64,000 bases of DNA from the NCBI GenBank assembly GCA_029938115.1, contig JAPYOP010000016.1, forward strand, positions 1-64,000. Direction: 5' to 3'. Source of the DNA: Colwellia sp. (GTDB taxonomy: Bacteria > Pseudomonadota > Gammaproteobacteria > Enterobacterales > Alteromonadaceae). Below, in pieces: positions 45,130-54,132 of the stretch. Made by a program: the position numbers and the translations under genes. How positions within the stretch are numbered: the stretch's first letter is position 1; each line of letters opens with the position of its first letter. Below the pieces are notes generated by a model. It did not search any database, had not been told where the DNA came from, and saw nothing but the letters and a program-made list of their open reading frames with translations.

Positions 45130-46584
45130 ATGCCTAGAAGAACGAAGATTGTTGCTACCCTTGGCCCAGCAACTGATGACAAAGCAAAATTAAAAGCAGT
45201 ACTTGCTGCTGGTGTAAATGTTGTAAGACTTAACTTTTCTCACGGTATACCCCAAGATCATATCGACAGAGCAAATAATGTACGTGAAATTGCCAAAGAA
45301 TTAGGTATTTACGTTGGTATTTTAGGTGATTTGCAAGGCCCTAAAATTCGTGTTTCTACTTTTAAAGATGGCCCAATTAAATTGGCTATTGGCGATAAAT
45401 TTGAGCTTGATGCTACCTTAGGAAAAGGTTTAGGTTGCCAAGAGAAAGTGGGAATTGATTATAAAAAGTTAGTTCAAGATGTGAGCGCAGGTAATATTTT
45501 ATTACTTGATGATGGTCGTGTTCAATTAAAAGTTTTATCAACCTCAGACACCTCTGTTTTCACTGAAGTTACTGTTGGTGGCCCATTATCTAATAACAAA
45601 GGTATTAATCGCCAAGGTGGTGGTTTAACAGCCCCTGCCCTAACAGCTAAAGATAAAGAAGATATAAAATTAGCCGCGAAAATCAATGTTGATTTCTTAG
45701 CCGTTTCTTTCCCTCGTGATGCTGCAGATATGCGAGAAGCGCGTTTATTAGCACAAGAAGCTGGTTGTGATGCCCGTTTAGTTTCAAAAATTGAACGTGC
45801 CGAAGCAGTTAATGATGACGATGTACTTGATGGCATTATCTTAGCTTCTGATGTAGTTATGGTTGCCCGTGGTGATTTAGGTGTAGAAATTGGCGATGCT
45901 GAGCTTGTTGGTAAGCAAAAACATATTATTGCTCGCTCACGCCAATTAAATCGTGTAGTAATTACTGCAACACAAATGATGGAAACCATGATTGAACAAC
46001 CTATGCCAACACGCGCAGAGGTTATGGATGTAGCAAATGCAGTATTAGACGGTACTGACGCTGTAATGCTTAGCGCGGAAACTGCTGCAGGTAAATATCC
46101 TGTTGAAACAGTAATGGCCATGGCTAATGTTTGTATTGGCGCTGAAAAGCATCGCTCGGTTAACATTTCTAATCATAGAATGGATTTAACCTTTAACGAA
46201 GTATCAGAGACAATTGCATTATCTGCTATGTATGCCGCCAACCATTTAGATGGTGTTAAAGCTATTATCGCGTTAACTGAGTCAGGACAAACCAGTAAAT
46301 TGATGTCACGTATCACTTCAGGGTTACCTATTTACTCATTATCTCGTCATGCTAAAACGTTAAATAAAACTGCAATTTTTCGCGGTGTATATCCTATTTC
46401 TTTTGATTCAACTCACAGTACTGATGAAACACTAAGTGATGATATTTTAAAAGAAGTATGTACAAACTCAGAATTAGTTGTGGGTGACAAAGTCATTTTA
46501 ACTCACGGTGATTTAATGGAAACTGTTGGCGCTTCAAATACATTGAAAGTGTTAACGATTGCTAAAAAGCATTTAAGTAAATAA
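45130..46584 (+). CDS. pykA: Pyruvate kinase II (PykA)
   Basis: A 484-residue glycolytic kinase converting phosphoenolpyruvate and ADP to pyruvate and ATP. N-terminal [49 protein letters not shown], and the [26 protein letters not shown] motif are complete, with Lys, Arg and Mg-binding Glu/Asp as expected. The C-terminal domain (about 355-480) resembles E. coli PykA (480) more than PykF. Follows hexR; ends at a strong hairpin terminator. Confidence 0.95.
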   Translation: MPRRTKIVATLGPATDDKAKLKAVLAAGVNVVRLNFSHGIPQDHIDRANNVREIAKELGIYVGILGDLQGPKIRVSTFKDGPIKLAIGDKFELDATLGKGLGCQEKVGIDYKKLVQDVSAGNILLLDDGRVQLKVLSTSDTSVFTEVTVGGPLSNNKGINRQGGGLTAPALTAKDKEDIKLAAKINVDFLAVSFPRDAADMREARLLAQEAGCDARLVSKIERAEAVNDDDVLDGIILASDVVMVARGDLGVEIGDAELVGKQKHIIARSRQLNRVVITATQMMETMIEQPMPTRAEVMDVANAVLDGTDAVMLSAETAAGKYPVETVMAMANVCIGAEKHRSVNISNHRMDLTFNEVSETIALSAMYAANHLDGVKAIIALTESGQTSKLMSRITSGLPIYSLSRHAKTLNKTAIFRGVYPISFDSTHSTDETLSDDILKEVCTNSELVVGDKVILTHGDLMETVGASNTLKVLTIAKKHLSK

Positions 46585-46601
46585 ATAAAAAGTACATAAT
46601 T

Positions 46602-46657
46602 AAAAAGAGCAGTTAGCTTAAGTGATGAATCACGGTAGCTAACTGCTCTTTTTTTGT
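46602..46657 (+). terminator. Terminator of pykA
   Basis: A 17-bp stem (46602-46618 with 46637-46653) with an 18-base loop, ending in a run of T. It also faces the minus-strand kinase gene from the other side. Confidence 0.88.
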
Positions 46658-46689
46658 TTAATTCTTATAAACGAATAAGTATCTATTAT

Positions 46690-47961
46690 TTATCCAGAAA
46701 TTGGCCAAGTCATAACGATTTTGGCACCTCCACAAGCATTATTACTGACCTCTAATTGCCCTTGATGATTACGGGTAATTTCTGCGCAAAGCGACAGACC
46801 AATGCCTGAGCCATGAGTTTTAGTGGTATAAAAAGGCGTTAAAACGTTATCTAAATTGGCAAAGCCAGGACCATTGTCATGTAGTTCAATTACTTGTTCA
46901 TTGTTAAGTGAATATATTTTAATGCTGATCTTACAAACTTTTTTGTTGCAAGCTTCTTGGGCATTTTTTAACAAATTAATAAGAATTTGTGCCACTTGGT
47001 TGGCATCGCCATAACATTGATTATTACCTTGAAATGTTACTTGGCATTGCTCGTTAACCATTGCTTTTGCTTCTATTAAAAGGTCTGAAAAATCAAACCA
47101 TTTAGGCTGCGGTGGCGGTAATTGCGATAGTTGACTGTATTGCTCAATAAAGGCCATCAAGCGGTTACTACGTTGTTGAATTCTGCTCAATACCTTTCTT
47201 GTTTGTGCTTCATCTAATACTTCACTACATAATAAAGTATCTGCCATTGAACTCATTGGTGTAAGTGAATTACGTAATTCATGACCTAGTACTCGAATTA
47301 AGTTGTTTTGAATTGTATTTTGGTTTTTATGCAAAACTTTGGAAATATCTACCGCACTAAATAGCCAGTTGTTTTTATTTTTTTGAACATAACGCATACT
47401 TTGACATTGCCATTGTTCATCAAATAACGGGTGAGTAATGTGATGCTCATTGATATCAAAACCTAAATCCTTGCCAGCAGAGCCTAATAACATAGGTTGC
47501 TGTAATAATTCACTGATTGCATTATTACGATAACTTAATTGAAAGTGCTCATTAAACAAGCAAACCGGTACAGACCAAGTATCTAAGATATTACAGAGCA
47601 AGCTAGTTATGTTTTGATTTTGATCCTTTGCCTCTGTACTGTCATGGGCAAGAAAACTGATTTCTTTTTGTAATTCAAGCAGTAAGTTGTTTTTATTTTG
47701 CCTTTTAAAGCGGAGGTTATGCTCCCCTTCCCTTAATATTTGAGTATAAGTAGTGAGTTGCATTATCGACAAACGCCAAAACTGATATCCACGCCACGCT
47801 ACCCAAACGAGGGGGTAAAGCAGAAAGAATATCAATGTAGCTATGGCTAAATAACTCCAAGCTAAACTCCAAACCAGTGCTGCAGTTAACGATAAAATCA
47901 CAACTACCGTGACCGATAAAACGCTAATTAACCATTTTTCATGACTCATGCTTAATGCCAA
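46690..47961 (-). CDS. Sensor histidine kinase paired with the sigma-54 regulator
   Basis: A 423-residue membrane kinase. Two adjacent membrane helices (about 12-30 and 33-58) leave almost no periplasmic part, so it probably senses the membrane or cytoplasm. A helical linker and PAS-like part (about 70-200) is followed by the phosphoacceptor box LGHELRNSLTPMSSM, an HATPase domain with NLLKNAQEAC, ELHDNGPGF, and GSGIGLSLC. Last gene of the export operon, overlapping the regulator's 3' end by 23 bases. The TTG start at 47961 gives the ORF shown; an ATG at 47949 is as likely. Confidence 0.85.
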   Translation of the reverse strand: MALSMSHEKWLISVLSVTVVVILSLTAALVWSLAWSYLAIATLIFFLLYPLVWVAWRGYQFWRLSIMQLTTYTQILREGEHNLRFKRQNKNNLLLELQKEISFLAHDSTEAKDQNQNITSLLCNILDTWSVPVCLFNEHFQLSYRNNAISELLQQPMLLGSAGKDLGFDINEHHITHPLFDEQWQCQSMRYVQKNKNNWLFSAVDISKVLHKNQNTIQNNLIRVLGHELRNSLTPMSSMADTLLCSEVLDEAQTRKVLSRIQQRSNRLMAFIEQYSQLSQLPPPQPKWFDFSDLLIEAKAMVNEQCQVTFQGNNQCYGDANQVAQILINLLKNAQEACNKKVCKISIKIYSLNNEQVIELHDNGPGFANLDNVLTPFYTTKTHGSGIGLSLCAEITRNHQGQLEVSNNACGGAKIVMTWPISG

Positions 47962-49297
47962 ACTTATCTAACCTCCGATACAGTGCATTACGGGAAATAT
48001 CTAACAATTTTGCCGCTTCTATAACTTGACCAGAAGTAACCTCCAGCGCTTTTTCAATTAACTGTCGCTCAGCCTGTTCAAGTGGCTGCAATACAATAGC
48101 ATTAGAGCCTGTATCGGTAATATTAATTAACAATTGTTGCGCTGTTATCTCACTACTTGTCGATAATAACACAGCACGTTCGATGGTATGACTTAGCTCT
48201 CTGATATTACCAGGCCAATTATGACGCTTCAATTTATCGATAGCACTTTGACCGAGGATCAGCGCTGATTTTTGATATTTAACCGAAAATTGTTCGACAA
48301 AACTTAACGCTAACGGTTGAATATCTTCTAATCGCTCTCTTAGTGGCGGTATGGTTATCACTAAAGTGTTCAACCTATACAATAAATCTTGCCGAAAACA
48401 TTTATCCTTTACTAACTGATTTAAATCAGCATTGGTGGCGCTAATAAGTCTAACATTGGTGCTTTGGGTTTGGCTAGAGCCTAAAACCTCATATTGCCCT
48501 GTTTCCAACACCCGTAAAAGCTTAGGCTGCAAGGATAACGGTAAGGAGCCAATTTCATCGAAAAACAAACTACCTTGATCAGCTAATTGAAAACGACCTA
48601 CGCGGTTTTGTTTGGCATCAGTAAACGCTCCTTTTTGATGACCAAACAACTCACTTTCAAATAACGTTTCTGGAATGGCCGCCATGTTGACCGAAATTAA
48701 TGGCGATGCCTGCCTATTTGATAATTGATGTATACGCTCGGCTAGCAAAGATTTACCTGTGCCATTTTCACCTAAAATAAGTACATTAGCATCGGTAGGC
48801 GCTATCTGGTTAATCAACTGTTCAATATTTTCCATACTTTGAGATTGGCAAACCCAAGGCTTACTCTCTTCTTGTGCGAGCAGTTGTCGATAGCCTTGAT
48901 GTTCACCTTTAATACGGGAAAAATTTAGTTGTTGCTCAATACTATTAAGCAGCTTAAGTTTGTTCCATGGCTTTTCGATAAAATCACATGCACCTTCTTT
49001 AAGACCACTAACAGCAAGCTCAATTGAGCCCCAAGCTGTCATTAAGATAACCGGTATATTAAAGGGTTTAAGCTGTAAGAGAATATCTAATCCTTCCTGA
49101 CCACTGGTGGTGTCTCGGCTGAAGTTCATGTCCAGCAAAACTAAATCTGGCTGATGGCGAGTTACGTTGACAATCACCTCTTTAGCATTAGCGGCTTCAA
49201 TGACTTGATAGTTTTCAGCCATCAACAATAACTCTAACGCTAAGCGAATATCTTCATCATCATCTGCAACTAAAATGGTTGCTTTATATGTACTCAA
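47939..49297 (-). CDS. Sigma-54-dependent response regulator, NtrC family
   Basis: A 452-residue enhancer-binding regulator. Receiver domain (about 5-120; VADDDEDIR, LVLLDMNFS with acceptor Asp, LMTAWG, EKPWNKL). AAA+ domain (about 145-380) with Walker A GENGTGKSLLAERI, Walker B LFFDEIGSL and the sigma-54 contact loop reading GAFTDA instead of the usual GAFTGA. Fis-type HTH at the C-terminus (VIEAAKLLDISRNALYRRL). I chose TTG at 49297, with GGAGG six bases upstream; an ATG at 49309 is the alternative. Located after the permease gene and before its kinase. Confidence 0.9.
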   Translation of the reverse strand: MSTYKATILVADDDEDIRLALELLLMAENYQVIEAANAKEVIVNVTRHQPDLVLLDMNFSRDTTSGQEGLDILLQLKPFNIPVILMTAWGSIELAVSGLKEGACDFIEKPWNKLKLLNSIEQQLNFSRIKGEHQGYRQLLAQEESKPWVCQSQSMENIEQLINQIAPTDANVLILGENGTGKSLLAERIHQLSNRQASPLISVNMAAIPETLFESELFGHQKGAFTDAKQNRVGRFQLADQGSLFFDEIGSLPLSLQPKLLRVLETGQYEVLGSSQTQSTNVRLISATNADLNQLVKDKCFRQDLLYRLNTLVITIPPLRERLEDIQPLALSFVEQFSVKYQKSALILGQSAIDKLKRHNWPGNIRELSHTIERAVLLSTSSEITAQQLLINITDTGSNAIVLQPLEQAERQLIEKALEVTSGQVIEAAKLLDISRNALYRRLDKFGIKHES

Positions 49298-49324
49298 GCA
49301 AACCTCCATAATATTGTTATAAAG

Positions 49325-49346
49325 AAGGCGATCAATAGATCGCCTT
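49325..49346. repeat. Hairpin between permease and regulator genes
   Basis: AAGGCGATC (49325-49333) and GATCGCCTT (49338-49346) with an AATA loop, in the 81-base gap of the operon. No T-run follows on the minus strand, so processing or stabilisation is more likely than termination. Confidence 0.6.
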
Positions 49347-49390
49347 ATATGTTGAATAGTTTAGATTATATCTAGACTTTAAAAAAGCAC

Positions 49391-51886
49391 TTATTCTTGA
49401 CGTAAGGCTTGCATAGGATCAGAGCTAATAACACGCCATGCAGGCATAAGTACTGACATCATAACAATGATAATTAAACCAACATCAAGCAATGACATCG
49501 CTACCCAGTTAAAACTTGGTAACATTTCTAGCTGCTGCTCTAATTGTTGATAACTAAAGACTGAAATAACAAACCCTAAACCTAAACCTATGACTAACAT
49601 CCATAAAGCATCTTTTAAAATAAAGCCCACTAGCTTCATTTGCTTCGCACCGGTTGCCATACGAACCGCTAATTCATACTTACGATGATTTGTAGTCATC
49701 TGTGTCAACCCCGACACACCAATGGCTGCAAGTAATAGCGTTAGTACTGTCATCGATAACACTACCCACAAACTGACTCGTTGATTTAAAGTTTGTTCCT
49801 CCCAAAATTCTGTTAAAGGTCTAACTTGTAAATTTACTAAACGTGGAAACTGACGCTTAAATTCAGCATCAATCATGTCTGCAGACATAGTTTTTCCTTC
49901 AGGCATCATCACAGTAAACTGCAAACTGCTACGACCCTCAATGCGATGTGAGTAAACTGCGGGTAAACCTAACGGATCAGCTATGCCTGTTTGGCTAATA
50001 GTATTCGCAACAATACCATTAATAATTGAAACTTGTGTATTAGCGCCATTTCCAAACGTAATAGTTTTACCAATAACGTCTTTATTACTTAGCTCTGCAA
50101 ACATGGTTTTTGCCATATTTTCATCAATAACGATACGATCTTCGTCATTGTCAATTTGAGCTTGAGTTAAATTAGCACCTGCTAGCATTTTAATATTAAA
50201 AGTTCTGAAAAAGGTGCTGCTTAAACTTCTTTGTTGATAAATAACACGCTGACCATTATTTTCTTGATTTTGAAAAGCACCTACTTGTAATGAGCTTGAA
50301 AGTGGTGCGGAATCTGGAATTATCACCGCACTATCTGCAACTTTTTCTTCAATAAGCGCACTAACGTCAGCTAATAAAGTTTTCACTTCGCTGTCTTGAT
50401 ATTTCTCCCAGTCTTGTAGCCGAGTTATGTACTCATCATCAGAAATATTTACTGTTACGTTGTAAGCATTGCCAATATCGTAACCTAAATCTTGATAAAC
50501 AGCCTGATAACTTTGCATAGTTATCATCACTGATGCCGTTAATAATACAGAAGCTATGGATAACTGTACCACCATAAGCACGCGACTTAACCACTGATTA
50601 CTTTGCGCTTGTATGCCCTTACCACTGCTATTTAAGTTGTTTGCTAAGGCTTTTTTATCTATATCGACTAAAGCTAAAGCACTGAATAAAACACTTAATA
50701 TCATGATGATAGCAAAAGAGGCAAAAATAGTAGTGATGTCAATACCTATAGCATCAATCATCGGCATACTATCGCCTGCAATGAGCGGTAGGCTCTTCAA
50801 TGCCCAGCCTGTTACTAATAAACCAGCAATAGCAGCTAATAAGAAGCTTGGTAAATTTTCAAGCAATACTAACGTTCTTACTTTTAGTAAACTAGCACCC
50901 AAACTGATTTGAATAGCAAATTCTTTAGTGCGTCCTTGATAATGAGCAATAAATAAATTAAGCAAATTTAATGTTGCCATTAACAGTAAACCAATAACCG
51001 CGGCAAACAGCGCTAGAATCAAGCCTTCCGACTCACCTAACATATTGCTTCGGTAATCTTCTATAATTACTTCTTTAGGAGTACTAGAAAGAAAGTCTAA
51101 AAACATTTGAAGATTATCACCTTCAACATTTTGAGTAATGTAGTCAACCAACCATTCATCTGTTTGCGCTAACGAAGGCAAATTTGCTTGTCCATTTGAG
51201 CTTTTAACTATTAAGAAATCAATTTCATTGCTGATGTTACCAATATTATCAGGCTGTGTTTTTACTTCACTTAAATCGGTAATGAACCATACTTGCTGAG
51301 TTAAAATTTCTTGGTTACTACTAATTGCCATGACATCTTCAATAACACCAGCGATGATATATTCTTGCTTATTGACGCTTAGTTGCTTACCCAGTACAGA
51401 TTTAACACCACCAAAGGCTGATTGCCATAATGATTCAGAAATCCATACAAATTTAGCTGGCGATGTCATAGTAACGTCATCACCTAGAATAAGTTTTGCA
51501 CCTAAAACATCTAAAATATTATTTGAAGCGTTATAACTTGTAACAGGGTAAATTGTTTCATTAATATCAACATCTTGCTCTGCAGGCACTATACCTGCCC
51601 ACTCGCCAACATCAGAAAAACGTTCACTAAAAGCGGCTAAACGATTCATATTCCAATAGGAAACACTTAAACTTTCCGACATTTTCAATCGATACTCAAA
51701 GGTTTGTAATGTACTTTCGTTTTTCACTCCTTGTAATGGTTGATATAAAAGCGTTGATGAAATTGCAATAACACTTAGCACAGCACCTAAAGTTAGCCCT
51801 AACGTTATGATTAATGGGATACTTAATCTTGGCAGTGAGAACACTCTTGATACGCCATTAAATAAAGCCTTTTTTAGTAAACTCAT
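49391..51886 (-). CDS. MacB-type ABC transporter permease, two FtsX modules
   Basis: An 831-residue inner-membrane protein with two repeats of a MacB-like periplasmic domain plus FtsX core. One membrane helix (about 22-45), a first periplasmic domain (about 46-285), three helices (about 290-415), a helix near 440-465, a second periplasmic domain (about 470-700), and three helices (about 715-825). The repeated VRTLVLLENLPSFLL and WVVLSMTVLTLLLAAIGVSGL segments are FtsX-like. The double layout resembles the ADOP permeases rather than E. coli MacB, which has one module and a fused ATPase. The separate ATPase is the next gene upstream; four bases overlap it. Confidence 0.88.
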   Translation of the reverse strand: MSLLKKALFNGVSRVFSLPRLSIPLIITLGLTLGAVLSVIAISSTLLYQPLQGVKNESTLQTFEYRLKMSESLSVSYWNMNRLAAFSERFSDVGEWAGIVPAEQDVDINETIYPVTSYNASNNILDVLGAKLILGDDVTMTSPAKFVWISESLWQSAFGGVKSVLGKQLSVNKQEYIIAGVIEDVMAISSNQEILTQQVWFITDLSEVKTQPDNIGNISNEIDFLIVKSSNGQANLPSLAQTDEWLVDYITQNVEGDNLQMFLDFLSSTPKEVIIEDYRSNMLGESEGLILALFAAVIGLLLMATLNLLNLFIAHYQGRTKEFAIQISLGASLLKVRTLVLLENLPSFLLAAIAGLLVTGWALKSLPLIAGDSMPMIDAIGIDITTIFASFAIIMILSVLFSALALVDIDKKALANNLNSSGKGIQAQSNQWLSRVLMVVQLSIASVLLTASVMITMQSYQAVYQDLGYDIGNAYNVTVNISDDEYITRLQDWEKYQDSEVKTLLADVSALIEEKVADSAVIIPDSAPLSSSLQVGAFQNQENNGQRVIYQQRSLSSTFFRTFNIKMLAGANLTQAQIDNDEDRIVIDENMAKTMFAELSNKDVIGKTITFGNGANTQVSIINGIVANTISQTGIADPLGLPAVYSHRIEGRSSLQFTVMMPEGKTMSADMIDAEFKRQFPRLVNLQVRPLTEFWEEQTLNQRVSLWVVLSMTVLTLLLAAIGVSGLTQMTTNHRKYELAVRMATGAKQMKLVGFILKDALWMLVIGLGLGFVISVFSYQQLEQQLEMLPSFNWVAMSLLDVGLIIIVMMSVLMPAWRVISSDPMQALRQE

Positions 51887-52590
51887 GCAACCCCCTTCAG
51901 TTGTTGTTTCTGTTGTTGTTCCGTGAGGATTTGACCATCTAATAATTGAATTTGACGATTAGCACAACGAGAGTAACGGCTATCATGTGTCACCATAACA
52001 ATGGTTGAGCCATCTTTGTTGAGTTGCTCAAGCAATACTATTACCTGATCGCCATTTTTACTGTCTAAGTTACCTGTTGGCTCATCTACCAAAATCAAAT
52101 CAGGCTTACCGACTAATGCACGGGCAATAGCAATACGTTGCTGCTGTCCACCAGAGAGTTGATTCGGACGGTAGTTTTGACGATGCAGCATATCTACCTG
52201 TGTTAAAACTTCTTCTACACGCTGTTTTATTTCACCTTTACTGGTACCACGATGCTCAAGCGGTAAGGCTACATTTTCAAAAACCGTAAGGCTGTCTATT
52301 AAATTAAATGATTGGAAAACATAACCAATGTGTTCATTACGAATTTGTGTACGTTGGTCAACCTTTAATCCAGAAGTATCAATATTTGCTAATTGATAAT
52401 CGCCTTCACTGGCAGAATCCATCAAGCCCATAATAGATAGTAAGGTTGATTTGCCACAACCCGAAGGACCGGTAATGGCAACAAATTCACCTTTATTAAT
52501 TTCTAATGAGACTCCTTGCAATGCATGAGTTTCAATTTGCTGACCATCGTAACGTTTATGGATGTTATTCATCTTTACAACTGTGTTCAT
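51883..52590 (-). CDS. ABC transporter ATPase, MacB/LolD type
   Basis: A 235-residue ATP-binding subunit. Walker [14 protein letters not shown]-loop [13 protein letters not shown], signature [15 protein letters not shown], Walker [13 protein letters not shown] and H-loop MVTHD are all intact. This family works with FtsX-type permeases in mechanotransmission, not classic membrane pumping. It lies 42 bases after the adaptor gene and overlaps the permease gene by four bases, so the three form one complex. Confidence 0.93.
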   Translation of the reverse strand: MNTVVKMNNIHKRYDGQQIETHALQGVSLEINKGEFVAITGPSGCGKSTLLSIMGLMDSASEGDYQLANIDTSGLKVDQRTQIRNEHIGYVFQSFNLIDSLTVFENVALPLEHRGTSKGEIKQRVEEVLTQVDMLHRQNYRPNQLSGGQQQRIAIARALVGKPDLILVDEPTGNLDSKNGDQVIVLLEQLNKDGSTIVMVTHDSRYSRCANRQIQLLDGQILTEQQQKQQLKGVA

Positions 52591-52632
52591 AATAAGTTCC
52601 TATCTATGTGTAAATTCTACTGTGGCTTTTGT

Positions 52633-53874
52633 TTATTTTGTTACTGATAATTGCTTGAATTGATTATATTTGCTGGTGTCAGAGCTAACAATTTCTTCAT
52701 TCGGTTTTAAGCCTTGGTTAACGATTAAATAGCCCTGAGATAGTTCGCCAAAGCTGATATCTCTTTGTTCCAAAAAATCGGTGTTATTATTGCGAACAAA
52801 AACGGTTTGTTTACTACGAGGGCGTAGGCCAGCAACTTGTGTGATGTACACTGCATTTTTTTGATGCTTAACAAATACCTGTGCTGAAATAGCTAATGAA
52901 GGTCGTGCGTTTGAGGTTAACTCATCATCAAGTACTGCTTCAGCTAATACTGAGCCATTAGTCACGATGCTTTCAATGCGTGATATGTGTGCCCTGATGA
53001 TGCCTTTTTGAGTATCAATATTTACCGGCGCGTTAATGTCAATTTGATCGGCTTGGTTTTGTGGTAAACGAATGCGAGCAATTAACGTATTATCACTACC
53101 TACTTTAGCTAAAGATTCGCCTAATTGAACACTTTCACCCAGCTCAACTTCTAAGGTTTGTAATGAGCCAGTAATGCCCGCTTTAACATGCATGTCTGCT
53201 AACTGCTTTTCTAACAAGGCAACTTGTGATTCTTGTTGAGTAATAGTGATATCGCGCTGAGTTAACTGGTAACTTTGCATTTCTATAAATTGTTTATATT
53301 TTTGTTTTTCAAAGGCTAGTCGACTGGTTTCTTGTTTTACCGATAATTTAGCGCGTTGTAGCTCAATTTTAGAAGAGACACCTAAGCCCATTAATTCTTC
53401 ATTGACTGAAAGTTCAAGTTGCGCCTTTTCAATTTCAGCTTCAATATCGGCAACACGTCCTTGATAATTTAATCTCTCGCTTTGCTGTTCATACTTAAAA
53501 GCTTCTCGTTGCGCTTGTTGCTGGGCAAGATCACCACGTGCTTTACTTACTTCTTGTTCAAGCTTCGGATTAGACAAATGCAAAATAATGGTTTCTGGTG
53601 TTACTTTTGTTCCCGGACGAACCAATATTTCTGATACTTTCCCTAAGGCAGGCGCAGTTAATAATCGCTCTTTCGCTGAAATGAGCTCACCATAAGCATT
53701 GCTATAAACATCTAACGCACCTTGCTGCACGATTTGAAAAGTTAAATCGCTGGCCGAAACTGATTTCACTGATTTGCTACTAACAGCGTAGGTAGCATAA
53801 GCCAATAGCAATACAAACAATGAGCTTGCTGCCCACTTTTTCCATATTTTTTTTTCAGTTAGTTCAATTTTCAT
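52633..53874 (-). CDS. Periplasmic adaptor (HlyD/MacA family)
   Basis: A 413-residue membrane-fusion protein. An N-terminal membrane anchor (about 14-30) is followed by a lipoyl/barrel-sandwich part (DVYSNAYGELISA, LTAPALGKVSEILVRPG), a long alpha-hairpin (about 110-225, rich in Gln/Glu/Lys and coiled-coil-like), then the second lipoyl half and the beta-barrel and membrane-proximal domains. It bridges the inner-membrane permease to an outer-membrane channel; no channel gene is in the window, so a housekeeping TolC is presumed. First gene of the operon, preceded by a sigma-54 promoter. Confidence 0.88.
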   Translation of the reverse strand: MKIELTEKKIWKKWAASSLFVLLLAYATYAVSSKSVKSVSASDLTFQIVQQGALDVYSNAYGELISAKERLLTAPALGKVSEILVRPGTKVTPETIILHLSNPKLEQEVSKARGDLAQQQAQREAFKYEQQSERLNYQGRVADIEAEIEKAQLELSVNEELMGLGVSSKIELQRAKLSVKQETSRLAFEKQKYKQFIEMQSYQLTQRDITITQQESQVALLEKQLADMHVKAGITGSLQTLEVELGESVQLGESLAKVGSDNTLIARIRLPQNQADQIDINAPVNIDTQKGIIRAHISRIESIVTNGSVLAEAVLDDELTSNARPSLAISAQVFVKHQKNAVYITQVAGLRPRSKQTVFVRNNNTDFLEQRDISFGELSQGYLIVNQGLKPNEEIVSSDTSKYNQFKQLSVTK

Positions 53875-53912
53875 AATAAAGCACGTTTTAATAGTTTAAT
53901 TAAACTAGGTAT

Positions 53913-53929
53913 TGAAAGTATCGTGCCAA
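53913..53929 (-). promoter_or_regulatory. Sigma-54 (-24/-12) promoter of the export operon
   Basis: On the minus strand TTGGCACGATACTTTCA matches the consensus YTGGCACGRNNNTTGCW except for one base in the -12 part (TTTCA for TTGCA). Predicted start near 53902, leaving a leader of about 28 bases before the adaptor ATG at 53874. The operon's own NtrC-type regulator is the obvious activator. Confidence 0.7.
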
Positions 53930-53990
53930 AACTTTAAAAGCATAAAAATCAAAAAGATAACGTATATGGAGTACTAGGGATTTAACTGAC

Positions 53991-54040
53991 ATGTTCGCTT
54001 TTGCAACGACGATGTTCGAAAATGAAGGGAGGTTGAACGT
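53991..54040. promoter_or_regulatory. Phased repeats, candidate enhancer for the sigma-54 regulator
   Basis: ATGTTCG at 53991-53997 and again at 54012-54018, 21 bases apart, then TGAACGT at 54034-54040, which is the inverted form with two changes, 22 bases on. The spacing of about two helical turns and the distance of roughly 60-130 bases upstream of the sigma-54 promoter suit enhancer binding. Confidence 0.4.
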
Positions 54041-54066
54041 TGGTATTGGTAGATGGGAAATAGTAA

Positions 54067-54103
54067 AACAGCCATTGAGAAAATGATTTTCTCAATGGCT
54101 GTT
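54067..54103 (-). terminator. Terminator of gabT
   Basis: A perfect 17-bp stem (54067-54083 with 54087-54103) around ACAGCCATTGAG, loop TGA, followed on the minus strand by TTTTACTATTT. Confidence 0.85.
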
Positions 54104-54132
54104 GCTTTAACTAAGTTAACACTTTTTGCGGT

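Noticed and set aside
45522-46166. A 214-residue open frame on the minus strand inside pykA
   Set aside because: Antisense to a fully conserved pyruvate kinase; Ser/Thr/Ala-rich shadow product.
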